A DNA stretch of 64,000 nucleotides from an uncultured Fretibacterium sp. (lineage in GTDB: Bacteria > Synergistota > Synergistia > Synergistales > Aminobacteriaceae). Location of the stretch: positions 93,547-157,546 of the forward strand of contig CALEPX010000003.1 in assembly GCA_937911045.1 (NCBI GenBank), given 5' to 3'. The notes beneath the pieces are model-generated. The model saw only the letters and a program-made list of their open reading frames with translations, did no database searches and had not been told where the DNA came from. A program made the translations under genes and the position numbers. Position 1 is the first letter of the stretch. Every line of letters begins with the position of its first letter. Positions 25,812-35,446 of this stretch are shown piece after piece.

Positions 25812-26516
25812 ATGCTTGACGAAAAGAATCTTGCGTTTCTTGAACAGGAATTGAAATACACGTTTCAAGATGATTTCGTAATCGAGGAAGCTTTGACACA
25901 CTCATCGTATGCTCACGAAAACGGTCTGCCGTATAATAACGAGAGACTTGAATATCTGGGAGATTCGATTCTGAGCTTTATCGTCGCAAGGACGCTATTC
26001 AGGATTTACCCGGAAGCTAATGAGGGCGAATTGACGAAAATGCGCTCTGAACTTGTCAAGGCTGACAGTCTGTACAAGAAAGCTGCGAAATTAGGAATCC
26101 CGAATTTGATTCTGCACGGACACGCAATAAGATCGGACGCACTTCCCAAGAAAATGATCGCTGATGCAATGGAATCTGTAATCGGAGCTGTGTGTGTTGA
26201 CGGCGGAGTTGACGCAGCAGAACGCATTATAAAAGACCTGTTCCTGAGCAATGCAGACGAACGTACAGCGGAATTGGATCCGAAATCTCAGTTGCAATTA
26301 TGGCTTCAGGCTCGCGGATTACCGTTGCCGAAGTACGAATTGCTCTCGGTTACGGGACCGTCACATTCGCCGACGTTTGAAGTCAAATCGCGAATCACAG
26401 GCATCGAACATCACGCGAAGTACAAGTCTCGCAAAGGTGCAGAAGCTATCGTAGCAACACGCTTACTCGAAGACTTGAAAAAGCGCGAGGAATATTTTGG
26501 CAGCAAGTATGAGTAA
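25812..26516 (+). CDS. rnc: Ribonuclease III
   Basis: RNase III cleaves double-stranded RNA in rRNA and mRNA maturation. The 234-residue protein has the signature NERLEYLGDSIL (residues 43-54) with its metal-binding acidic residues, MRSELVKADSL, and DAMESVIGAVCVDGG with the second acidic pair. A C-terminal dsRNA-binding domain (DPKSQLQLWLQARGLP to KGAEAIVATRLLEDL) follows. It comes after fabF by 6 bases, the common fab-rnc linkage. Confidence 0.96.
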   Translation: MLDEKNLAFLEQELKYTFQDDFVIEEALTHSSYAHENGLPYNNERLEYLGDSILSFIVARTLFRIYPEANEGELTKMRSELVKADSLYKKAAKLGIPNLILHGHAIRSDALPKKMIADAMESVIGAVCVDGGVDAAERIIKDLFLSNADERTAELDPKSQLQLWLQARGLPLPKYELLSVTGPSHSPTFEVKSRITGIEHHAKYKSRKGAEAIVATRLLEDLKKREEYFGSKYE

Positions 26517-27417
26517 TAACAAATCCCTCTCTGGTTTTGCAAGAATCGGGGAGGGAGTTTTCGTGATTATATTTTGCGTAGAGATTTTAATCTTGGGAAA
26601 TAATTGCGCGTTTGCTCAGGCTGCGAATAGCTCAAAGCTGGAATTTTACGTGACGAATCCATGGATATATTTGATCTCGTCGTTTATCGGCGGCGTTGAA
26701 GTCGAAGTGATTCCGTTGCAGGGTTGGAACTCGAACGGGGATCTGGTTCGCGCGGAGATTAATCGTAACGGGAAATTTCTGCAAAATCTTGATCATGAAG
26801 CCAGAGTAATTGCTCTTGATGAACAGGACATGATTGATTCCGGGCTTGCGAAGAATAATAATCATGCGAATGTGAGAATCTTGTACTCGAAATTCCCGAT
26901 TGAGATTAATAATATTTCGGATCCGTCGATAATTCCGTTTGTGGCTCAGCGGGTTCTGGTAGTTCTGTCTGAATGGGACGCTGCGAATTACCCGTATTAT
27001 CAGCGAAGGCTTGCGGAATTTCAGGCTAGATTGTCGAGTTCGATTTTGGCTGGACAGGTTTTGAAAGGCGTGACGATTTGCGCGATGAGTTCGACAAGCG
27101 GGATTTTGCTTCAGGCTGCCGGTTGTAAAATCGAGAGACCTGAACCGGAAATTCTGGAGCAATGGCGCAGAGGGAAATTTTCGGGATTGCGCGAATATCT
27201 CGACGAGAAGAAATCCCGTGACGTGATAATAATCGTCGATGATGACATACCGCGTAACTTGAAAAAATATCTGTTGGCACGTTCGGATATATTCTATTGG
27301 GAGCGACCGCAGCTTGACAAGACTGATTATCCGTCGTTTTTACACGAGCAATATATATCACTATGGCAGCGAATTACCAAAAAACCGTTTCCCAGAACAC
27401 AACGCAGCAAAAAATAG
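26509..27417 (+). CDS. Secreted TroA/ZnuA-like solute-binding protein, divergent
   Basis: The 302-residue protein has a signal peptide (basic residues in the first 16, then VFVIIFCVEILIL, cleavage near CAFAQA). The middle resembles the linker-helix part of metal-binding TroA/ZnuA proteins: IIPFVAQRVLVVLSEWD, then NYPYYQRRLAEFQARL, and TSGILLQAAGCKIERPEPE. The usual metal-ligand histidines are not evident, and no ABC permease or ATPase is adjacent. The ATG at 26509 overlaps the rnc stop; a GTG at 26563 with GGGAG 5 bases ahead is an alternative start. It may be an orphan binding protein that lost metal binding; the function is unknown. Confidence 0.5.
   Translation: MSNNKSLSGFARIGEGVFVIIFCVEILILGNNCAFAQAANSSKLEFYVTNPWIYLISSFIGGVEVEVIPLQGWNSNGDLVRAEINRNGKFLQNLDHEARVIALDEQDMIDSGLAKNNNHANVRILYSKFPIEINNISDPSIIPFVAQRVLVVLSEWDAANYPYYQRRLAEFQARLSSSILAGQVLKGVTICAMSSTSGILLQAAGCKIERPEPEILEQWRRGKFSGLREYLDEKKSRDVIIIVDDDIPRNLKKYLLARSDIFYWERPQLDKTDYPSFLHEQYISLWQRITKKPFPRTQRSKK
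26524..26561 (+). terminator. Hairpin followed by T-run overlapping the start of the TroA-like gene
   Basis: TCCCTCTC (26524-26531) pairs with GGGGAGGGA (26549-26556) over 8 bp, followed by GTTTTC. It lies 8 bases after the rnc stop but inside the next coding sequence as called. It could attenuate transcription out of the lipid operon. Confidence 0.4.
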
Positions 27418-27462
27418 GCAAAAATCCCGCAAAATTATCACGCGAAAATTCAGGTTTTAGTT

Positions 27463-27468
27463 TATAAT
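27463..27468 (+). promoter_or_regulatory. -10-like TATAAT upstream of hppA
   Basis: A perfect TATAAT sits 39 bases before the hppA ATG in an AT-rich spacer. No convincing -35 lies at 16-18 bases. Confidence 0.3.
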
Positions 27469-27506
27469 GCTTGATAATAATATTTTAATCAGGAGGCTGT
27501 AAAATC

Positions 27507-29585
27507 ATGTGGATCTTTTTAGTTTTTGTAACGCTTGTTTTCGGAATACTTGCAGGTTTATACGCTTGGACTGTGTTTCAGAAACTTGCAGAAACTCAAA
27601 TCGGTAATCCAAGAGTAGCGGAACTTTCGGAAATAATTCATAAAGGCGCGATGGCGTTCTTGAAAAAAGAATATTCGTGGCTTGCACCGTTTGTAGCAGT
27701 TGTGGCTGTATTATTAGCTGCGTTGCCGGGACTTGGGATCGGAGCGGCGTTTGCTTTTATTCTGGGAGCGTTGTGCAGTGCTACGTCTGGTTATATCGGA
27801 ATGTTCGTTGCAACTCAGGCTAATGGTCGGACGACGTTTGCTGCATCTGACAAGTTATCTAAGAATCCTGCGGGCAATGCTCTTGAAGCGGCGTTCTCAG
27901 GCGGAAGCATTGTTGGAATGGTCGTTGTCGGATTGGGATTAACCGGACTTGCGATTGCGTATTTGTTCCTGAATGACGTTACGACTTTGGCTGCGTTCGG
28001 CATGGGCGCGAGTTCGATTGCGTTATTTGCGCGTGTTGGCGGCGGAATTTACACGAAAGCTGCTGATGTTGGCGCGGATTTGGTCGGCAAAGTCGAAGAA
28101 GGCATCCCAGAAGATGACCCCAGAAACCCGGCAGTCATTGCTGATAACGTTGGCGATAACGTCGGAGATATTGCAGGAATGGGCGCGGATTTGTTCGAGA
28201 GTTACGTGAACTCGATTATTGCGGCTATGGCTATCGGAGCAGTATATAGCTTCTCGTCAAATGAAGTTCTCGGACTTTGGGGGATCGGCTTCCCGTTATT
28301 CTTGGCTGCGTGGGGAGTTTTCTCGTCGATAATCGGCTGCATGATGATCTCGCGAAAGGCTCCGTATGCTGACACAGTTGCGGCAACAATCAGAAAGATC
28401 CCGGGCTTTGATAAGATAATGGATCGAATTGATGCCGGTGATGCGTCATTTGCGCTTCGAGTTGGAACGTTTGTAGCTGGCGGCTTGATGATAGCAGGAA
28501 CGTTAATTCTGAGCATATTGTTTTTCTTTACAAATTCGCTGAACGTATTCCTGTCTGTTACATCGGGAGTTTTGGCAGGAATTTTAATCGGATATGTAAC
28601 GGAAATTTACACGTCCGGCGATTATAAATTCGTGAAGGGCATTGCAGGCTCTTCGGATACTGGAGCAGCGACGGTGATTTTGTCCGGAATTTCGTTGGGA
28701 ATGCTCTCGACCGGAATCCCTGTAATCTTGATTTGCATTTCGACGCTGATCAGCTATTATCTCGCAGGAATGTTCGGCGTTGCAGTTGCGGCAGTAGGCA
28801 TGTTGTCGATAACTGGAATTTCGCTGAGTGTTGACGCTTACGGACCAATCGCTGACAACGCTGGCGGAATTGCGGAAATGAGCGAGTTGCCCGAGGAAGT
28901 TCGCAAAATCACGGATCATCTTGATGCAATCGGCAACACGACGGCTGCGATGGGTAAGGGACTTGCAATCGGTTCGGCTGCATTGACATCGCTGGCGTTA
29001 TTCGTGGCATATTCACAGGCTGCTCATATCGAGAAGATCGACATTATGGATCCGAACGTAATCGTAGGCTTGTTAATCGGTGGAATGCTGCCGTTTATAT
29101 TCTGCTCACTTTCGATTGACGCTGTGAGCCGCGCGGCTGGTTCAATGATTGAGGAAGTTCGCAGACAGTTCCACGAGATCGCCGGCATCATGGAAGGAAC
29201 AGCTAAACCCGAATACGAACGTTGCGTAGAAATTTCGACACACGCAGCTTTAACGCAAATGATTATTCCGGGAGTTATGGCGATTCTTGTGCCGATTCTT
29301 GTTGGCTTTATTTTAGGCAAAGAGGCTCTTGGCGGATTACTCGGCGGCGCAATCGTAACGGGCGTTATGCTGGCGTTATTCATGGCAAATTCCGGCGGTG
29401 CTTGGGACAATGCGAAGAAATATATCGAAGACGGACATTTCGGCGGCAAAGGTTCGTCTCAACATGCTGCAGCAGTCGTCGGTGATACAGTCGGCGATCC
29501 GTTCAAAGACACAGCAGGCCCGAGCTTGAATATCTTAATCAAGTTAATGACAGTTGTAGCTCTGGTACTTGCACCGTTGTTCTAG
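27507..29585 (+). CDS. hppA: Membrane-bound ion-translocating pyrophosphatase
   Basis: This 692-residue multi-pass membrane enzyme couples PPi hydrolysis to H+ or Na+ pumping. It contains the substrate-site block DVGADLVGKVEEGIPEDDPR with NPAVIADNVGDNVGDIAGMG, and the second acidic block GDTVGDPFKDTAGPS near the C-terminus. The sequence GNTTAAMGKG carries Ala where K+-independent enzymes have Lys, placing it in the K+-dependent group. That group includes both Na+- and H+-pumping members. The ATG has AGGAGG about 9 bases upstream. The gene stands alone, with its own terminator. Confidence 0.96.
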   Translation: MWIFLVFVTLVFGILAGLYAWTVFQKLAETQIGNPRVAELSEIIHKGAMAFLKKEYSWLAPFVAVVAVLLAALPGLGIGAAFAFILGALCSATSGYIGMFVATQANGRTTFAASDKLSKNPAGNALEAAFSGGSIVGMVVVGLGLTGLAIAYLFLNDVTTLAAFGMGASSIALFARVGGGIYTKAADVGADLVGKVEEGIPEDDPRNPAVIADNVGDNVGDIAGMGADLFESYVNSIIAAMAIGAVYSFSSNEVLGLWGIGFPLFLAAWGVFSSIIGCMMISRKAPYADTVAATIRKIPGFDKIMDRIDAGDASFALRVGTFVAGGLMIAGTLILSILFFFTNSLNVFLSVTSGVLAGILIGYVTEIYTSGDYKFVKGIAGSSDTGAATVILSGISLGMLSTGIPVILICISTLISYYLAGMFGVAVAAVGMLSITGISLSVDAYGPIADNAGGIAEMSELPEEVRKITDHLDAIGNTTAAMGKGLAIGSAALTSLALFVAYSQAAHIEKIDIMDPNVIVGLLIGGMLPFIFCSLSIDAVSRAAGSMIEEVRRQFHEIAGIMEGTAKPEYERCVEISTHAALTQMIIPGVMAILVPILVGFILGKEALGGLLGGAIVTGVMLALFMANSGGAWDNAKKYIEDGHFGGKGSSQHAAAVVGDTVGDPFKDTAGPSLNILIKLMTVVALVLAPLF

Positions 29586-29607
29586 TTCTGAGATTCGCAA
29601 AATTAAG

Positions 29608-29636
29608 CGGGGGGAGAAAATTTTCCTCCCGTTTTT
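29608..29636 (+). terminator. Intrinsic terminator of hppA
   Basis: A GC-rich stem (CGGGGGGA 29608-29615 with TCCTCCCG 29624-29631) is followed by five T residues, 23 bases after the hppA stop. Confidence 0.85.
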
Positions 29637-29658
29637 GATTAGTAAAGGGGTGATTTTC

Positions 29659-32016
29659 ATGAGAAAGATTTTTCTCGCAATGATTGCGTGCGCGATTTTT
29701 TTCACAGAGCCGGTCTTGGCTGTTCAAGATTACGATCCTCAACACACAATGTCGGCTCTTAACATGGCGATCGTTTCCATACATAAGATTCTCACGACGA
29801 AAAGCCGCATAGTTCTGGATCAGGAATACGACAGCATAATTAATAATCTCAGCTTGGGAAATATAGAATCAGATTCGGATATGATGGCTCTGTACCGCGA
29901 ACTCATGTCCGTTATCAGCAACAAGAGATTACGCGAGTCCGACAGCAAACGCATTAACGAATTTTTCGACGCTGCAGAGAAACGCAGAATTACCTACGCA
30001 CTCGCAAACGTTCAGATTGCAGAATTCGATTTACGCAACACTAAGCGGCAAATCGAGAACACAAACGCGAATATTCAAGAGTTACAAGCTGCTCAGGATT
30101 CTTTGAAATGGGCTTGGATCAGGAATACCGCAATTTCATGCACGTCGATGTTTTTCACGGGGAATCTGGGAATCGTCGGGAAAATTTTCGGGATTGCCAA
30201 GGACACAAGCGAAAAATTCGATCAAAACGTTCAACTCGAAGCTCAGAAACTAAACTCTCAGCGCGACCTAGAAAATCTGCAAAATATCCGTGAACGTAAC
30301 GAAATTCTGCTGCAAAATCTGCGTTCCAAAAACGATGCCGACGCGAAATTTCTTCAGGAAGAGCTGAAAAATTCACAGTGGCTTCTCGAAAAACAGGATT
30401 TACAGGATTGCGAAAAATTACAGGAAAGACTGCTGCAATCATCCTGGAATCTGCTCAGACAGTATCATTTGCCGGATTCGTATCGCCTCACTCAGAAAAG
30501 TCTGGAGAATTTCTCACAGGCGTGCAATCAACCGGACGCACATAGACGTTTGCGAATGCTGCGAATGTTGGAGGACGAGTTCAGCGTTTATCCGCCGTAC
30601 TGGTATTTCAGAGCGAGGGCTGCTCAGGAAGCCGGAAATCCTGACGAGACAATTCGTTGCTTTGAACAGTTCGGGAAAGTTTGGCGACCGGTTCTGCGAC
30701 GTGACCCGTACAAAGTTGAAGCCGAAAAATTTTCTCTGTTGCAGCTGTCAAAATCCGGGAAAAGTTTTGACGAGTTAGCTCCGGAAATTCTGCAACACTT
30801 ACAAGTAATCCGCGAACACACTCCGAAAGAAGATTGGGCGAATAATCTTTTTGCCGGGATAACGTTCTTTATTTTGGGCGAGAAAAATTCCGGCAGAGAT
30901 TGCGTCTTAATCAACACAGATTTCGGATATGAGAGTGAATTTAGTTCGATGATTCTTGATTGCATGGAGCGCGACGACTTATCCGGCACGGCAATTCAGC
31001 GTGAAATTCGCAATTTTGAACTCGACTCGCTATTGAAAACTGCAACTTTCACGGACAAGAACACTTTGACAGCGATGGCAGATTATTTCGAGAACGACCC
31101 AAATTCCGAACAAACTCTCGAAAAACTCAGCGTAAATTCTCCGAACCCCGTAATTTTTCACGCGCTGCAAATTCTGGAGATCAGCAAAGGCTCAAACATG
31201 AATTATAAACGCGCCATGAACCTGTTCGAGAAACAGAATGATCTCAAGGACGCGATTCATCAGGCATATTCGGAAATTCTGCCGTTAATCGAGAAATATT
31301 CACAATCAAGCAACAACGCGAAATTATTTGCCGCTGACATGTGCCTTCATGGTTGGGGAGCTGAACAGGATCCCGGGAAGGCTGAGAAATTATTCACAGA
31401 ACTTGCTCAGAACGGGAATTTTTACGCGCAATACGTGATCTTGAACGGCGAATTTTCAAAACTGCGTGACTTGAAAACGTCTCCTGATCCGGAAAAAGCT
31501 CGCGAACTTTTCGAACTCGGTAAAAAATATTATTCTGGTAACTACTATCGGAAAGCATTCGAATATTTTTCACAAGCTGCGGAATTGGGAAATTCTGACG
31601 CGATGGTTAATTTGGGAATTATGTGTCAGTACGGGCTTTACGTTCAAAAAAATATCTCGACGGCGCGAGAATGGTATCAGAAAGCTGCTGATTTAGGGAA
31701 TCAAGCTGCTGCTCAATGTTTGCGAAATTTGAAAACGTCTCCCGAAAAAACTGCTCCTGCTCCTAATCCGGCAAAAGCTCGCGAACTTTTCAAACTCGGT
31801 AAAAAACATTATTATGCTCACGACGATCGAAAAGCATTCGAATATTTTTCACAAGCTGCGGAATTGGGAAATTCTGACGCGATGTTTTATTTGGGAATTA
31901 TGTGTCAGTACGGGCTTTACGTTCAAGAAAATATCCCGATGGCTCGTGAATGGTATCAGAAAGCTGCTAATTTGGGACATACGGGAGCTAGAGAACGTTT
32001 GCGAAATTTGAAATAA
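29659..32016 (+). CDS. Secreted Sel1-like/TPR repeat protein
   Basis: The 785-residue protein starts at the ATG at 29659 (AAAGGGG 9 bases upstream) with a signal peptide (MRKIFLAMIACAIFF, cleavage near VLAVQ). Residues about 100-270 are predicted coiled coil (IENTNANIQELQAAQ, NLQNIRERNEILLQNLRS) interrupted by a hydrophobic stretch near 155-185. The middle has TPR-like helices. The C-terminal third holds Sel1 repeats, with two nearly identical copies (AFEYFSQAAELGNSDAM, then LGIMCQYGLYVQ). Such repeats mediate protein contacts; no enzyme domain is seen. A likely role is a periplasmic scaffold, by inference. Confidence 0.75.
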   Translation: MRKIFLAMIACAIFFTEPVLAVQDYDPQHTMSALNMAIVSIHKILTTKSRIVLDQEYDSIINNLSLGNIESDSDMMALYRELMSVISNKRLRESDSKRINEFFDAAEKRRITYALANVQIAEFDLRNTKRQIENTNANIQELQAAQDSLKWAWIRNTAISCTSMFFTGNLGIVGKIFGIAKDTSEKFDQNVQLEAQKLNSQRDLENLQNIRERNEILLQNLRSKNDADAKFLQEELKNSQWLLEKQDLQDCEKLQERLLQSSWNLLRQYHLPDSYRLTQKSLENFSQACNQPDAHRRLRMLRMLEDEFSVYPPYWYFRARAAQEAGNPDETIRCFEQFGKVWRPVLRRDPYKVEAEKFSLLQLSKSGKSFDELAPEILQHLQVIREHTPKEDWANNLFAGITFFILGEKNSGRDCVLINTDFGYESEFSSMILDCMERDDLSGTAIQREIRNFELDSLLKTATFTDKNTLTAMADYFENDPNSEQTLEKLSVNSPNPVIFHALQILEISKGSNMNYKRAMNLFEKQNDLKDAIHQAYSEILPLIEKYSQSSNNAKLFAADMCLHGWGAEQDPGKAEKLFTELAQNGNFYAQYVILNGEFSKLRDLKTSPDPEKARELFELGKKYYSGNYYRKAFEYFSQAAELGNSDAMVNLGIMCQYGLYVQKNISTAREWYQKAADLGNQAAAQCLRNLKTSPEKTAPAPNPAKARELFKLGKKHYYAHDDRKAFEYFSQAAELGNSDAMFYLGIMCQYGLYVQENIPMAREWYQKAANLGHTGARERLRNLK
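31493..32013 (+). repeat. Two near-identical Sel1-repeat coding units, 279-bp period
   Basis: The unit starting near 31493 recurs near 31772. The block coding AFEYFSQAAELGNSDAM and LGIMCQYGLYVQ is almost unchanged at DNA level, while the linkers differ, including a Pro/Ala-rich insert in the second linker. This points to a recent in-gene tandem duplication. Confidence 0.85.
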
Positions 32017-32030
32017 CTTGCAGAGAATCA

Positions 32031-32071
32031 AACCCTCCCGTGATTACTGATTGAGTTGGGGAGGGTTTTTT
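32031..32071 (+). terminator. Intrinsic terminator of the Sel1 gene, possibly bidirectional
   Basis: AACCCTCCC (32031-32039) pairs with GGGAGGG plus TT (32059-32067) over 9 bp, followed by a run of T residues. It lies between two convergent genes and the minus strand also shows a short T-run, so it may serve both. Confidence 0.9.
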
Positions 32072-32095
32072 CTGCACAAAATTTCCGGATTCAAG

Positions 32096-33556
32096 TTATC
32101 TGGATTTTTTCACAGCGTCCTTCCAACCTGAGTATAATTCCTCGCGTTCGGATTCCGGCATGTTCGGATTGTAAGACACTCGCTTGAGATTCTCGAAAAC
32201 TTTCGCGTCAAAAACTCCTGCAGAAATTCCAGCACAATACGCCGCGCCAATTCCGGATAATTCTTCAGAATCAGGAATTTTCACCGGAATATTTAACACG
32301 TCGCTCTGAAACTGCATCAAGTACGCGTTACGTGTAGGACCTCCATCAACGCGCAATTCGTTAATCGCAATCCCAGCACTGTTCTTCATCTCGAAAATTA
32401 TGTCCGCAATTTGATACGCAATGCAATCTAACGCAGCTCGGACAACTTCGTTTTTACCGGTTGCACGCGTCATGCCGACGATACACGCACTCGCATGACT
32501 GTCCCAATACGGCGCACCAAGTCCGGAAAATGCAGGCACTAAATACGTCCTGTCAGATTTACGCGCCAATCTCGCAAAAGATTCTGTCTCAGCAGGATTC
32601 GCGATTAGTTTCAAATCATCTTTCAGCCAGGTTATCACTGCTCCGGTGTAATTAATATTGCCTTCGAGAACGTAATTGACTTTGCCAGAAATTTTCCAAG
32701 CTAAACTCGTAACGATATTTTGATTCAGAACCGGTTTTTCGCCGATGTTCATCATGACCGACGAGCCTGTTCCATACGTAGCTTTCACCATTCCAGAACT
32801 CAAACAGCCCTGACCGAATAACGCCCCGTGTGAATCTCCAAGCACTCCGCAAATCGGGATTTTTTTCTCAAGATAGCCCTCGAAATCTGTCTCGCCAAAA
32901 TTCCCGTCCGAATCCGTAATTTCAGCCAGACAATTTCTCTCAAGCCCGAAAATCTTGATTAACTCATTATCCCAATCAAGCTCATGAATGTTAAACAGCT
33001 GCGTTCGTGATGCGTTCGAATAATCCGTCCTGAAATTCTCACCGTGCGTAAGTTTATACACAAGCCATGAATCAATCGTTCCGACTGCAATTTCGTTTTT
33101 CTTCGCGCGTTCCGAAACTCCGGCAACATTCTGAAATATCCAAGCTAATTTCGCTGCGGGAAAATACGGCGATAATTTGATTCCGGTTTTATCATGCACA
33201 AGTCCCGAATATGATTCAAGTTTCTCGCATAATTCAGCAGCCCTCGAACATTGCCACACAATCGCGTTATACAAAGCTTTGCCCGTAGATTTCTCCCAAC
33301 ATACTGAAGTCTCGCGTTGATTGCTGATCCCTAACGCTGCCAGAGCATTCTTGTCAATTCCGGATTTCGCGACAAGATCTTTCACAACCTGAAGCGTGTT
33401 CGCGTAAATTTCCTCGGGATCGTGTTCAACCCAGCCGCGATCATTCACGATTTGCCTGTGCGATTTGTCCGTCCGACACAACAATTTGCCGCTCGAATCG
33501 AATAATAAAGCTTTCGTCCCCTGAGTGCTTTGATCTATTCCCAAAATATATTTCAT
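32096..33556 (-). CDS. FGGY-family carbohydrate kinase
   Basis: The 486-residue kinase has the phosphate-1 motif GIDQSTQGTKALLFD, ISNQRETSVCWEK, DSWLVYKLTHG, ATYGTGSSVMMN (phosphate-2), and VDGGPTRNAYLMQFQSDVL (adenosine motif region). The sequence is closest to the glycerol-kinase side of FGGY, but its operon (sugar ABC transporter, isomerase, split transketolase) argues for a ketose kinase such as an apulose-, xylulose- or ribulose-type enzyme. I chose the ATG at 33556, which has AGGGGAG 7-9 bases ahead; 24 extra upstream residues are not family-like. It is last in the operon. Confidence 0.85.
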   Translation of the reverse strand: MKYILGIDQSTQGTKALLFDSSGKLLCRTDKSHRQIVNDRGWVEHDPEEIYANTLQVVKDLVAKSGIDKNALAALGISNQRETSVCWEKSTGKALYNAIVWQCSRAAELCEKLESYSGLVHDKTGIKLSPYFPAAKLAWIFQNVAGVSERAKKNEIAVGTIDSWLVYKLTHGENFRTDYSNASRTQLFNIHELDWDNELIKIFGLERNCLAEITDSDGNFGETDFEGYLEKKIPICGVLGDSHGALFGQGCLSSGMVKATYGTGSSVMMNIGEKPVLNQNIVTSLAWKISGKVNYVLEGNINYTGAVITWLKDDLKLIANPAETESFARLARKSDRTYLVPAFSGLGAPYWDSHASACIVGMTRATGKNEVVRAALDCIAYQIADIIFEMKNSAGIAINELRVDGGPTRNAYLMQFQSDVLNIPVKIPDSEELSGIGAAYCAGISAGVFDAKVFENLKRVSYNPNMPESEREELYSGWKDAVKKSR

Positions 33557-33632
33557 GACGCAAATTTCTCCCCTGAAGAAAAAATCGCCCTGACATTTTC
33601 TGCCAAGACGATTGATTCTATAACTCAAAAAT

Positions 33633-34568
33633 CTATCCTAAAATTTCCGTGACTTTATTCGCAATGCCTTCCGCATTCATTCCGTAATGAGCGAAAACTT
33701 CCTGAGATTTTCCGGTGATTACTGGCGCGTCCGGTAACGAGAGATTTATGACTTTCTTCGGATCATTCGCACTGATTACCTGCGCAACCATGCTGCCCAA
33801 TCCTCCGAACGGGGAATGCTCTTCAACCGTAACGATTAATTTCTTGCCCTTCGCTGCTGACAACAAGCTTTCGGAATCTAACGGCTTCACGCAATACATG
33901 TCCAGAACTCCTGCCGAAATATTCTTCGCCTTCAACAGTTCCACGGAATCTTTCGCAGCTTTCACAAGTTCACCGCACGCAACGATTAATACGTCCGAAC
34001 CTTCAGCCAAGACCGTAGCTTTGTCCATTTTGAACGGGACATTGCCTTCTGAGTAAACATCTTCTACAGGATTGCGTCCCAGTCTCACGTATGCAGTCTT
34101 GTGATCTTTCAGCAGCTCTTCGAACACACAGCGAGTCTGGAATCTGTCCGAGGGCAAATACACGCGCATATTCGGTATCGCTGACATAGCCGCTATATCC
34201 TGTGCCGAATGATGTGTCATTCCCAACGCTCCGTAACTTACACCGCCAGAAATTCCGATTAATTTCACGTTCATGTCCGAATACGCGCAATCAACTTTGC
34301 ACTGCTCGTAACTTCTCGTCGAAATAAACGATGCCGGCGAAACTGCGAACGGAATTTTCCCGCACGATGCCAGACCTGCCGCAATACTCACAAGATTCTG
34401 CTCAGCAATCCCAACTTCGACGAACTGCTCCGGATACGTATCAGCGAATGACGCTAACGACGCTGATCCACGCGAGTCACTGCATAATACTACAACGTTC
34501 TTATCTTTTGAGGCAGCTTCCTTCAAAACCTCACACATAACTGCACGATTCGCAATTTTATTAGCCAT
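33633..34568 (-). CDS. Transketolase, C-terminal subunit
   Basis: The 311-residue protein holds the pyrimidine-binding and C-terminal transketolase domains. It has EVGIAEQNLVSIAAGLASCG (conserved TPP-activating Glu), MTHHSAQDIAAM and VTVEEHSPFGGLGSMVAQV. The N-terminal half is encoded by the next gene upstream, whose end it overlaps by 8 bases. Split transketolases occur in many anaerobes. Placement between an isomerase and an FGGY kinase suggests a dedicated sugar pathway rather than the housekeeping pentose phosphate route. Confidence 0.92.
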   Translation of the reverse strand: MANKIANRAVMCEVLKEAASKDKNVVVLCSDSRGSASLASFADTYPEQFVEVGIAEQNLVSIAAGLASCGKIPFAVSPASFISTRSYEQCKVDCAYSDMNVKLIGISGGVSYGALGMTHHSAQDIAAMSAIPNMRVYLPSDRFQTRCVFEELLKDHKTAYVRLGRNPVEDVYSEGNVPFKMDKATVLAEGSDVLIVACGELVKAAKDSVELLKAKNISAGVLDMYCVKPLDSESLLSAAKGKKLIVTVEEHSPFGGLGSMVAQVISANDPKKVINLSLPDAPVITGKSQEVFAHYGMNAEGIANKVTEILG

Positions 34569-35409
34569 TCAAAACAGCCTCCTTGTACGCAGCAATATCA
34601 GCAGAAATTTTCTCGTATTCTTCCTGACTAGGCAATTTGTGATGCCATGACGCTTTGTTCTCGATTAACGCTGAGCCTTTGCCCTTCGTCGTTTCCGCAA
34701 TTATTACAGTCGGATGAATTTTCGTCTTCTCGGCTTCATCAAGAGCTGAACTTATTTGCGCAATGTCATTGCCGTTCGAGATTTTCAAGACGTTCCAGCC
34801 TGACGCAGCAAATCTCGCGCCAATATCCCCGGGCGATAACACTTCATCAACGTTTCCGGAAATCTGCAAATGATTATGATCAACTATCGCGCACAGATTA
34901 TCAAGTCTGTAATGTCCGGCAGCAGCTGCTCCTTCCCAAACAGATCCTTCAGCTAATTCTCCGTCGCCCATCAGCGTGTAAACTCGATAAGCTTTCTTGT
35001 CCATCTTGCCAGCCAACGCCATTCCGACACTAACTGACAATCCGTGACCGAGTGAGCCAGAATTCATTTCGATTCCGGGTAAAGTATTATGCGGATGACC
35101 GATATATTCTGAGCCGAACCGCGAGAATTTAGCCAGGACTTCTTCAAGATTCATGAAGCCCTCGTATGATAACACAGCGTACAACGTCTCGACACAATGC
35201 CCTTTACTCAGCACGAATCTATCTCTGTCCGGAGAATCCTGAGTTTCAGGAGTAACGTTCATTCGCTCGTACAACGTCAGCAAAATTTCAGCCTCACTCA
35301 TATCGCCGCCGATGTGTCCGCCACCGCCAGCCATGATTATGTCTAACGCATTGCGCCTGATGTCAAACGCTGTAGCACTGAGATTTTTTACATTTCCCAA
35401 CTTTCGCAT
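34561..35409 (-). CDS. Transketolase, N-terminal (TPP-binding) subunit
   Basis: The 282-residue subunit carries the TPP diphosphate/Mg2+ motif GDGELAEGSVWEGAAAAGHY ending at NLCAIVDHN, the GGHIGGDMSEAEILL substrate region and GHSLGHGLSV-type GSLGHGLSVSVGMALAG. I chose the ATG at 35409 with AGAGGTG 9 bases upstream; a GTG 12 bases earlier lies inside that site. It pairs with the downstream C-terminal subunit to form an active transketolase. Confidence 0.92.
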   Translation of the reverse strand: MRKLGNVKNLSATAFDIRRNALDIIMAGGGGHIGGDMSEAEILLTLYERMNVTPETQDSPDRDRFVLSKGHCVETLYAVLSYEGFMNLEEVLAKFSRFGSEYIGHPHNTLPGIEMNSGSLGHGLSVSVGMALAGKMDKKAYRVYTLMGDGELAEGSVWEGAAAAGHYRLDNLCAIVDHNHLQISGNVDEVLSPGDIGARFAASGWNVLKISNGNDIAQISSALDEAEKTKIHPTVIIAETTKGKGSALIENKASWHHKLPSQEEYEKISADIAAYKEAVLNG

Positions 35410-35446
35410 CTTAAAAATCACCTCTTGTTCTTGATTTACACTTCAA

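Noticed and set aside
32652..32852. Open frames opposite or inside known genes (for example within the FGGY kinase, purL, fabK)
   Set aside because: They lack SD sites and family resemblance, and long shadow frames are expected here because of the codon bias of the real genes.
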